From contig JBELML010000089.1 of assembly GCA_042095835.1 (NCBI GenBank), forward strand, positions 1-25,799: a stretch of 25,799 nucleotides of DNA. The letters are read 5' to 3'. Below the pieces are notes generated by a model that saw only the letters and a list, made by a program, of their open reading frames with translations, had not been told where the DNA came from and did no database searches. The position numbers and the translations under genes were made by a program. Below, piece by piece: positions 16,947-23,931 of this stretch. The DNA is from DATFKA01 sp042095835 (GTDB lineage Bacteria; Bacteroidota; Bacteroidia; Chitinophagales; Saprospiraceae). Positions within the stretch are counted from its first letter, which is position 1; every line of letters starts with the position of its first letter.

Positions 16947-17453
16947 CTAATTCAGAATGTACCGCACACCTAAAGCTCCATATCCTGCCCCAAAGCCCGT
17001 GGTAAACCCATCACCTAAAAAGATGGTTGGAATCCAGTCAGCCGTTATACTGATAGGGGTGCCTTGGAAAGTATAATCCAAGCCTAGATAGCCTTGTACA
17101 CCAAAGGTAGTGGTGTTGAAATCGGAGGCGAAATCAAAATTCCAAAAGAAGAGTCCTATTCCGCCACCAAAGTACCATTGTAGACCTTCTACACCTTCAA
17201 TTTCTAGTGGTGCATACTTCTGTACTGCCGCAGAAACAGTCACCCAGCTGTAGGTATTATAACCTCGGAAACCAATATTGGCTTCAGCAGCAAGGTTCTC
17301 GGCGAAAAAGTATTTACCAGAAGCAGAAATCGGAGACCCCAGTCTTAAACCGACCGCAGTTGTGTACTCTGCACCCTGCGCTTTTACAGAATTTGTGGTA
17401 CAGATCAGGGCTAGACTGAAAAGCGCTGCAAATAATAGAAATGGTTTTTTCAT
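16947..17453 (-). CDS. Small outer-membrane beta-barrel protein
   Basis: 168 residues. A signal peptide spans 1-25 (K-K, hydrophobic core, S-V-K-A-Q). The remainder is a set of Gly- and aromatic-rich strands (A-V-G-L-R-L-G-S-P, A-A-E-A-N-I-G-F-R, W-Y-F-G-G-G-I-G-L-F-F-W, G-L-D-Y-T-F, I-S-I-T-A-D-W-I-P) closing with G-A-L-G-V-R-Y-I-L-N, the expected last barrel strand. The pattern matches short Bacteroidota outer-membrane barrels of unknown function, about eight strands. It lies 130 nt upstream of the PDZ gene on the same strand; cotranscription is possible but not shown. Its start faces the CHAT operon across a 431-nt gap. Confidence 0.8.
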   Translation of the reverse strand: MKKPFLLFAALFSLALICTTNSVKAQGAEYTTAVGLRLGSPISASGKYFFAENLAAEANIGFRGYNTYSWVTVSAAVQKYAPLEIEGVEGLQWYFGGGIGLFFWNFDFASDFNTTTFGVQGYLGLDYTFQGTPISITADWIPTIFLGDGFTTGFGAGYGALGVRYILN

Positions 17454-17884
17454 GTTTTTAAAAAGTTTTAATGATAAGAATAAGTATAGTTTGCCTACCT
17501 ATTGGGACTAGAGCCGGCAATAGTAAACAGATGTTTCCCATGAATTTTTAGAAAGGGACATTGAAAAAGGTGGTTTCAATCATAGTATGTCGGTTTTAGG
17601 TTTTTTATAACGCTTGTTGATCACTTATCCAATCAACTTTTTTAGCATCGCCATTATTCAGGAAGGGACGATCTCGGGAATTTCCTTTTTCTGTTAACGA
17701 AAGTAAGACTTTTTTTGCGCTCTTGCTTCAAGTAAAAACAATATTTTTAAATGCTTATTCATTTTTTAGGGTGAAAGCTGGTATTTCTACGGATTTTTCC
17801 CTTATTTGAGATGCTACAATCAATTTTAGTATATATGATAAAATCCCAAAACTCAATTGATTGTATTACTGATACGATTTATTT
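17454..17884. other. 431-nt divergent intergenic region
   Basis: No convincing ORF. It holds the promoter and inverted repeat of the CHAT operon at its right end (17805-17865). GTTGAT (17616-17621) pairs with ATCAAC (17632-17637) followed by six T residues, a weak plus-strand terminator-like structure with no gene before it. The rest is AT-rich with several T-runs and shows nothing I can assign. Confidence 0.6.
17805..17865 (+). promoter_or_regulatory. Promoter with flanking 11-bp inverted repeat, CHAT operon
   Basis: TTTG (17805-17808), 21 nt, then TATATATG (17830-17837) resembles the Bacteroidota -33/-7 pair with one mismatch. TACAATCAATT (17815-17825) and AATTGATTGTA (17855-17865) are perfect inverted copies, one between -33 and -7 and the other just after the expected transcription start. 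This arrangement fits an operator that could hold a dimeric or looped regulator over the promoter. The distance to ATG 17885 is 19 nt. Confidence 0.5.
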
Positions 17885-19603
17885 ATGAACCAACCCGTTT
17901 TCTTTCTGGCCTTTGCCAACGATGATGATCGGCACCTGCCCCTATTGGACCAGGAGAGGAAAACGATTACCCAACATTTATTTCCACTAGAAAATCAGTC
18001 TTTTATCCAGCTGGTTACTGAGTCGGCAGCGACCATCCAGGATATCGCCAATTATCTCAGTCAGATCAAAGATCGCTTGGCTATTTTTCATTATGCTGGG
18101 CATGCTGATAGTCAATCCCTAGTACTGCAAGACCAAACGGCTGATGGAGAGGGTTTAGCGGATATGCTAAAACTTCAAAAGAACCTTAAACTGGTCTTCC
18201 TCAATGGCTGCTCCACCCAAGAACAAGTCAAACGATTGCTGAACAATGGGGTGCCAGCTGTCATTGCTACTAGTGTAGCGATAGAAGACCAATCAGCTAT
18301 GAATTTTGCCAATACTTTTTATCAGAATTTGGCAACACAGCATACCATAAAGGAGGCTTTTGATATGGCGGCGGCTCGCCACAAGATGGCCAGTTCTCAG
18401 CCATTGGAGTGGCACCGTAGCCCAGGGGCCGCACCATTAGTAGCTGATGCGGATATTTTGCCTTGGGGACTTTATACGCTGGATGAGGCTAAAGAAATAT
18501 TAGACTGGAAGATTCCACTTAGAGCTTCTGGTACCTTTATTATCGCTAATGCTGGACTAAAGTATAATACCTCTAAGGGTATGAATACCAAGTTGGTAGA
18601 AGTGATTGCTAATGAAATCATTGAGTATAGCCCTCGTATTCGTTTTATGTTCGATGAGGCAAAACGCCGAAAGAAAGATCCTCGGATGCGCGAATTGAGA
18701 GCAGCCGTTATCGATGCTTTTCCGATACCGATTGGTGTCCATCTGCGGCGTTTGCTACAATCTGATAAGGTGAGTGTAGATCGCCTGTCTAGGATGATTA
18801 ACCTCTACCAGGTGACCATCGAGTTTCTAGCCTTTATCTTGCTCGCCCAATTATGGGATGAGCGCCACCATAAAACGGATATTTCCTATACCGAAACTCA
18901 GAATAGAGTATTTGATCAAATCTTAAATGCAGGTAGCCGACCAAGTGGTAGCGACATGTACCTAGATGTGATTCGTACGATCAGCGATATTTTCGAACTG
19001 AATGATATTAAGCATTTTGTTTCGGAGTTTCATGACCTTAAGAAGGAATATTATGAGGACTCCGATTTCCTAAATGCGCATTTAGCTTTAGAGGAATTAG
19101 CAGACCAGTTAAAAGGCACCATCGCGGCCGATGAAATTGAGAGTTTCTGCGTACAAGCTGAGGATCACCTTTGTACCATCTTTAAGCATATTGGCTTTGC
19201 AGCAAAATATACTTTAGCAACGATCAAAAAGATTGAGCTACATAAACAGCGCCATGCCAAACCTAATTTTGTACACAATCTGGTTATTTTAAATCGCCTC
19301 ACCGAAAATATCGGAGATTTAGATGACATCTTGGTGTCTGATGAATTCTCGGATAATAATGCAGTAGTCCTGCTCAATAACGAAGATGAGGTATATCCCT
19401 ATTTGAATTTATCACCATTTTTAATTGACGAAAACGCCCTGTCGGGGCAAAATAATTCTAAGCTTTTCTTCTTTAGGTATATAGAGGGAAATAACTTAAT
19501 TTATGAACTGATTGAAAACCGTAGAGATCTATTACAAATCAACGAAGATGCCTACGATACAGTGAAAGAAGCGTACCAAGCACTTAAACGGCAAATTTTA
19601 TAA
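17885..19603 (+). CDS. CHAT-domain caspase-like protease, effector of a STAND operon
   Basis: 572 residues, no signal peptide, cytosolic. Residues 1-195 form a CHAT (caspase HetF-associated with TPRs) peptidase domain, a clan CD cysteine protease. The histidine motif F-H-Y-A-G-H has the probable catalytic His at 73. The nucleophile motif V-F-L-N-G-C-S-T has Cys at 109, followed by the V-P-A-V-I-A-T strand and a helix typical of the family. Both catalytic residues are intact, so an active protease is expected. Residues about 200-572 are mainly helical (for example 225-280 and 300-345) and I do not recognise them; they may bind the NTPase encoded next. In related STAND systems CHAT is often fused to the NTPase, whereas here it is a separate protein. 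Only 3 nt separate its stop from the next ATG, so the genes are surely cotranscribed. Substrate unknown. Confidence 0.87.
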   Translation: MNQPVFFLAFANDDDRHLPLLDQERKTITQHLFPLENQSFIQLVTESAATIQDIANYLSQIKDRLAIFHYAGHADSQSLVLQDQTADGEGLADMLKLQKNLKLVFLNGCSTQEQVKRLLNNGVPAVIATSVAIEDQSAMNFANTFYQNLATQHTIKEAFDMAAARHKMASSQPLEWHRSPGAAPLVADADILPWGLYTLDEAKEILDWKIPLRASGTFIIANAGLKYNTSKGMNTKLVEVIANEIIEYSPRIRFMFDEAKRRKKDPRMRELRAAVIDAFPIPIGVHLRRLLQSDKVSVDRLSRMINLYQVTIEFLAFILLAQLWDERHHKTDISYTETQNRVFDQILNAGSRPSGSDMYLDVIRTISDIFELNDIKHFVSEFHDLKKEYYEDSDFLNAHLALEELADQLKGTIAADEIESFCVQAEDHLCTIFKHIGFAAKYTLATIKKIELHKQRHAKPNFVHNLVILNRLTENIGDLDDILVSDEFSDNNAVVLLNNEDEVYPYLNLSPFLIDENALSGQNNSKLFFFRYIEGNNLIYELIENRRDLLQINEDAYDTVKEAYQALKRQIL

Positions 19604-19606
19604 ATC

Positions 19607-21487
19607 ATGACCGTAGACTCGCCATTCAAATTTCTGGAAGCCTATGGCAAAGAAGATGTTGATATCTTCTTTGGTCGGGAGGAAGAGACGGAATTGCTCT
19701 ACAAAATGAGCTTTCAGACCAACCTTATGCTCGTCTATGGTATGTCTGGTACTGGCAAAACAAGTTTAATCAAATGTGGCCTCGCCAATCGGATCGATGA
19801 AAGTGATTGGTACGACATTTATATCCGTAGGAATAAAAATATCAATGATGCCTTCGTGAGCGAATTAGCGAACCATGATAAAGACGACGCTTTTGAGGAG
19901 GACTTTGGTATCCCAGAAATGGTCAAGTCCTTGTATTTGGACTACTTGCGACCCATTTATCTCATCTTCGACCAGTTTGAGGAATTATTTATCCTCGGAA
20001 CGGAAGAGGAGTACCTAGCTTTTATTCATACTATTGCGGAGTTGCTGAAGGCAGATTTACCCTGCAAAGTCATCATTGTGATGCGAGAGGAATACCTCGC
20101 TCATTTATCAACCTTTGAAAAAGTGGTTCCCTATCTTTTTGACAAAAGACTGCGCGTGGAACCCATGACCTTATCGAATGCAAACAAGGTCATCATCCAG
20201 ACGGCTAGAAATCCCAAGGTCGGTATACATCTGGCAGAGGAGTCGGTCGCCGATACCATTCTAGATAATGTGACAGAAGGAAAAGGGCGGGTACAGTTAA
20301 CCTACCTCCAGGTCTTCTTGGATAAAATGTACCGAATCGCCGCTAAACGCAATGCCAATCGTATCGTATTCGATGATGGACTAGTTCATGAAGTAGGTCG
20401 TATTGAAGATGTTTTAGTTGGGTTTCTAGAAGAGCAGATAGAGGTTTTTTCAAAAGAAGTTGGGCCTAAACATCTCGCGCTCAAGTTCCTGAAAATCTTT
20501 GTTTCTGAAAAAGGAACAAAGGTTCCCACTCTTAGAAAAGAAGTCGAAAAGCGGATGCCGGAATTGGCAGACGAAGATTTACTTAAGGTTTTGCAGTTTT
20601 TCTTGACCAACCGCATCCTCCGACCAATTGATAACGATCAGTTTGAGTTGACCCACGATAGTATCGCCTATAAGTTGTTCAAATCGGAAGCAGTCGGTAT
20701 AGAAATGCCGGGTTTAATCGCTACTAAGGCTCAAAAGCCCAATAATCCATTCATTGGTTTTGCTCCTTACGATGAGGAAATGGCGACCATTTTTTATGGT
20801 AGAGGAGAGGAAATTCAAGAGTTATTTGACTTGATTATCAATAATACAGCGGTACGTACAACACTTGTTTTTGGACCTATGGGCGTAGGGAAGACCTCCT
20901 TGATCCTGGCAGGTATTATGCCTCGACTAGAGCAGTTGGCAAAAGTAGCCAGAACTCGGATTAGCAAGGAAGTATTAGAAGCAGATGAAATGCAACACAT
21001 GCTTCATCTCGAACCTGAAGATGGTGCTTACCCACTGCTTTTAGAGGAAGCATTTCGCTGGTATAAAAATCCTCCTGGCAAGCAAGATCGGAAAGTGGTG
21101 ATTTTGGATCAGTTTGAGGAGTTGTTTATCTGGGTAGATGATCATGATCAATTAGTGTGTTTTTACAAACATATTCAGCAGATGCTGGAGAGCGAATGGA
21201 ACGTAGATTTAGTCATCGTGGTGAGGGATGAGTTTTTTGCTCAATTACAAGACCTGGAATTCTATGTGCCGGGCATTTTGGATGAGCAATTACGCGTCAA
21301 GCATATCGATCACAGCACCGCCAAAACAATATTAAGAAAGTTAGGTAATCAATACGATCTGGAGTTTGAAAGTGACCAGCTACTTGAGCGGATCATCCAA
21401 TCGGTAGAAGAGGAAGATGGCCGGGTCAATTTGACCTACCTCCAATTGTATATGGACAAATTATTTAAAGAAGTTACTTATAAATAA
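19607..21487 (+). CDS. Tandem nSTAND-type NTPase (two P-loop modules)
   Basis: 626 residues carrying two copies of an nSTAND-like P-loop NTPase. Module 1: F-F-G-R-E-E-E (21-27), Walker A G-M-S-G-T-G-K-T-S (45-53), Walker B F-D-Q-F-E-E-L-F (121-128), an M-R-E-E-Y-L-A sensor-type segment (159-165), then G-R-V-Q-L-T-Y-L-Q (227-235) and a winged-helix region (about 275-360) ending F-E-L-T-H-D-S-I-A. Module 2: F-Y-G-R-G-E-E (396-402), Walker A G-P-M-G-V-G-K-T-S (423-431), Walker B I-L-D-Q-F-E-E-L-F (499-507), V-R-D-E-F-F-A (539-545) and G-R-V-N-L-T-Y-L-Q (605-613). It stops at 626 without its winged helix. STAND proteins act as NTP-driven switches that oligomerise when a sensor is triggered. The sensor and the missing winged helix are on the next gene. 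No membrane segment. Confidence 0.87.
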   Translation: MTVDSPFKFLEAYGKEDVDIFFGREEETELLYKMSFQTNLMLVYGMSGTGKTSLIKCGLANRIDESDWYDIYIRRNKNINDAFVSELANHDKDDAFEEDFGIPEMVKSLYLDYLRPIYLIFDQFEELFILGTEEEYLAFIHTIAELLKADLPCKVIIVMREEYLAHLSTFEKVVPYLFDKRLRVEPMTLSNANKVIIQTARNPKVGIHLAEESVADTILDNVTEGKGRVQLTYLQVFLDKMYRIAAKRNANRIVFDDGLVHEVGRIEDVLVGFLEEQIEVFSKEVGPKHLALKFLKIFVSEKGTKVPTLRKEVEKRMPELADEDLLKVLQFFLTNRILRPIDNDQFELTHDSIAYKLFKSEAVGIEMPGLIATKAQKPNNPFIGFAPYDEEMATIFYGRGEEIQELFDLIINNTAVRTTLVFGPMGVGKTSLILAGIMPRLEQLAKVARTRISKEVLEADEMQHMLHLEPEDGAYPLLLEEAFRWYKNPPGKQDRKVVILDQFEELFIWVDDHDQLVCFYKHIQQMLESEWNVDLVIVVRDEFFAQLQDLEFYVPGILDEQLRVKHIDHSTAKTILRKLGNQYDLEFESDQLLERIIQSVEEEDGRVNLTYLQLYMDKLFKEVTYK

Positions 21488-21552
21488 TGCATGAAGGTAT
21501 CAATGTGTCAATGATGACTTTTCATTTATACATTCACGCATTCACTCATTGA
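21487..21552 (+). other. 21-codon mini-ORF bridging the split STAND genes
   Basis: The stop of the NTPase gene overlaps an ATG in TAATG (21485-21489). That ATG opens 21 codons (M-H-E-G-I-N-V-S at its start) ending in TGA at 21550-21552. The next gene's ATG is only 3 nt further on and in the same frame. It may relay reinitiating ribosomes from one gene to the next, or it may be chance. The peptide has no recognisable feature. Its 3' half overlaps the octamer repeat at 21531-21552. Confidence 0.35.
21531..21552. repeat. Octamer repeat related to 6577-6600
   Basis: CATTCAC, GCATTCAC and TCATTGA follow each other; read on the minus strand these are degenerate GTGAATGA units, as at 6577-6600. The repeat sits in the spacer that separates the second NTPase from its winged helix. 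Confidence 0.5.
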
Positions 21553-21555
21553 AAA

Positions 21556-23931
21556 ATGCCCAAGAAAATAACCATAGATCATTTCAACTCCATCCACAGC
21601 ATCGATAATGTGGTGGACAGTCTGCTCGAACGAGAGATGAGCGAGATTGAGCAACGCTATGGGAAGATGTATGAGGGCTTGAGTACGAAGATCTTGAGCC
21701 TGTTTTCAGCAGGTGGCCGCAGAGTGCAGCTATCTGAAGAAGAAGTCGTCAAGGTGCTAGAGCATTCGAGGCAAGTAAAAAAAGAAGTCGTCTACGATGT
21801 GCTGCGTCAAATGGAAGGCGTGGGACTCATCCGCTGTACGAACGGAGGAAGATATGAGCTGGCGAATAATACCTTGGTACAAAGAGCAGATAAAAAAGTG
21901 GCTGCCGAAAACTCTCTATTGCGAAATATGCGCTTAGTGATTCGAGATCATGCAGCTCGGGGAGAAAAATTAGACGCCCAGTATTTAGACCACATTGCCC
22001 CCTTTATTACTCGATTGGAGTTGGCGCCAGATGAAATGGCTTTGGTGGAGGCGTCAAGAGAGGCAGTTAAAAAGGAAAAAAGAAGACGCGTTTGGTTTGT
22101 AGGGATGATTTTTGCAGTGCTTTTAGCGGCTACCGCACTTTCGCTTTTTAATTTCATCAGAGCAGAAAATGAAGCACAAAGAGCTAATATAGAAAAGAAT
22201 ACTTCTGATAGCTTAAGGTTAGAAGCTGTAAGGTATTCTTCTCAAGTGGATGCGATAAATGACCAGCTAATAGAAAAAAATGCAGAGTTAGAAGCCGCAA
22301 GAGATACCGCTGATCAGAATAGAATTTTGGCAGACATTAGAGCTTTAGAGGCAGATATGGCTAGAGATAGTCTTAGCAAAGAAAAAGTGCGGGTAGATTC
22401 CTTAAATAATTGGCTCAACGCTGCCCTGGTTCGCCAAAAAGATGCCACTGATGAAGCAAGAAAACAACGAGAAGAAGCGGATGCTCTTCGTCAAAAAGCG
22501 GAGCGAAGCAGCGAACTCATCGAAGCTGAAAAAGTACGCGCCGATAAATACGCTGTAAGTCTCAATGCAGCCCTGCGCTCTACTACCATTGAAGATTCAA
22601 GAGTACAGGCTCTAGTAGCTAAAAAAGCATTTGATCTCTATTCCGAATACCTCAAAGGAGACGATTATAGGAATAAGGAAGAAGCCAATCATCCTAGCAT
22701 TTTTAATGGCTTATACCAAGGCCTGAAAAGCCTGGATAAGGATAGAACTTGGGAGATTAGACAACACGAAGGTCCAATCAATGACATACTAGTGCATCCC
22801 AATGGCAAGCAAATCATCACAGTAGGGACTGGAGAAGAAAAAGTAGTAATCTGGAATATTCCTCAATGGAATACCATCGGTGCGCCTGATTTAAAAGAGG
22901 AGGATTTTGATTATGTCGTAGGTTTAGATGAAGACATTGTCTATGAAACGGTAGATATCAGTGCAGATAATCAATACCTTTTATTGGCTGGCCAATCGGA
23001 TAGAATTGCTGTGATCGATTACCAAAGGAAAAACCGGGATAGTTGGAAATACTTAGATCCACGGAATTCGCGTATGTTTGAATATGATAGATTGTATCAG
23101 GTTGCATTTGCTAATGCAGACAACAACGCTGAATTTCTTGCACTCTCTAGAGAAAGTTACCTGTTTCATGATGCCAATCTAATCGCCAAATCACCCTTGC
23201 TAGGAGATGCTTTGATTAAGCCCAAAATGCATACACGCGCCAATACAATGGTGAAACATCAAGGCAAAACCTATGGATTAGCGGCTCAGACCAATATTGA
23301 TGTGTATGGAGGGACTTTTATTAAATTGCAGGTCATGTCAGCAGGGAAGATCGAGGAAGATCAGCTCTACTTTGATCGTAAGGGCGATAAGGATAAATTC
23401 GGCCAGCCGGTTGCGATAGCAGCGAGCCAAAGGGAAAGAGGTGTGCTAGCGGTCGGTATGGAAAATGGGCATATCCTCATTTCTGAATTTGATATCCAAA
23501 AAAGAACGGGATCCTTTATTCCACCCTCTAAATTGCAAGCCCAGATTTTCAAACCTCATCAGGCAGCGATTAGTGATATTGCCATCAGTGAAGACGAGCG
23601 TTATTTGGCGATCTCAAGTTTGGATGGTACGATCTCTGTTTGGGATCTTAATTTATACCGGAATGCTTCTTACCAGCCGATCATTTTAGATGATCATCGC
23701 GATTGGGTTACTGCTTTGGCTTTCGCCCAAAAAGGGAGAATGCTCTTGGCTGGTACCCAAGATGGTATTGTTCATTTCTGGAATTTTCATGCGCCAGATT
23801 ACGCCAAAATGATTTGTAGGGTCTTGCCTGACTTAGTAGACGAGCCCAATTACGACCGAATAGATGGAGAAACTTGGAGAAGGTATTTTGGAACCAATAT
23901 CGAAATAAGGAATGATCAGATTTGTAGGTAA
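21556..23931 (+). CDS. Winged-helix / transmembrane / coiled-coil / WD40 protein, sensor half of the split STAND
   Basis: 791 residues. Residues 1-110 align with the winged-helix part of module 1 in the preceding protein (helix leading to L-L-E-R-E-M-S-E-I, then R-R-V-Q-L-S, V-L-R-Q-M-E-G-V-G-L-I-R and Y-E-L-A-N-N-T-L), so they complete its second NTPase. K-K-E-K-R-R-R (172-178) precedes one transmembrane helix (179-200), predicting an inside N-terminus and an outside C-terminus. A coiled coil rich in Ala, Glu, Arg and Lys spans about 205-345. A degenerate WD40 propeller covers about 403-750, with blades ending V-V-I-W-N-I, T-I-S-V-W-D-L and I-V-H-F-W-N-F. The order winged helix-TM-coil-WD40 is known in single-chain STAND proteins. 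The WD40 part should be periplasmic and may be the ligand- or partner-binding sensor. The 3' end overlaps the next gene by 20 nt. Confidence 0.83.
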   Translation: MPKKITIDHFNSIHSIDNVVDSLLEREMSEIEQRYGKMYEGLSTKILSLFSAGGRRVQLSEEEVVKVLEHSRQVKKEVVYDVLRQMEGVGLIRCTNGGRYELANNTLVQRADKKVAAENSLLRNMRLVIRDHAARGEKLDAQYLDHIAPFITRLELAPDEMALVEASREAVKKEKRRRVWFVGMIFAVLLAATALSLFNFIRAENEAQRANIEKNTSDSLRLEAVRYSSQVDAINDQLIEKNAELEAARDTADQNRILADIRALEADMARDSLSKEKVRVDSLNNWLNAALVRQKDATDEARKQREEADALRQKAERSSELIEAEKVRADKYAVSLNAALRSTTIEDSRVQALVAKKAFDLYSEYLKGDDYRNKEEANHPSIFNGLYQGLKSLDKDRTWEIRQHEGPINDILVHPNGKQIITVGTGEEKVVIWNIPQWNTIGAPDLKEEDFDYVVGLDEDIVYETVDISADNQYLLLAGQSDRIAVIDYQRKNRDSWKYLDPRNSRMFEYDRLYQVAFANADNNAEFLALSRESYLFHDANLIAKSPLLGDALIKPKMHTRANTMVKHQGKTYGLAAQTNIDVYGGTFIKLQVMSAGKIEEDQLYFDRKGDKDKFGQPVAIAASQRERGVLAVGMENGHILISEFDIQKRTGSFIPPSKLQAQIFKPHQAAISDIAISEDERYLAISSLDGTISVWDLNLYRNASYQPIILDDHRDWVTALAFAQKGRMLLAGTQDGIVHFWNFHAPDYAKMICRVLPDLVDEPNYDRIDGETWRRYFGTNIEIRNDQICR

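Noticed and set aside
21470..21556. Programmed frameshift that would fuse the two STAND genes
   Set aside because: A shift at the end of the first gene enters the second gene's frame but meets the TGA at 21550, so both a shift and stop read-through would be needed. No slippery site is visible.
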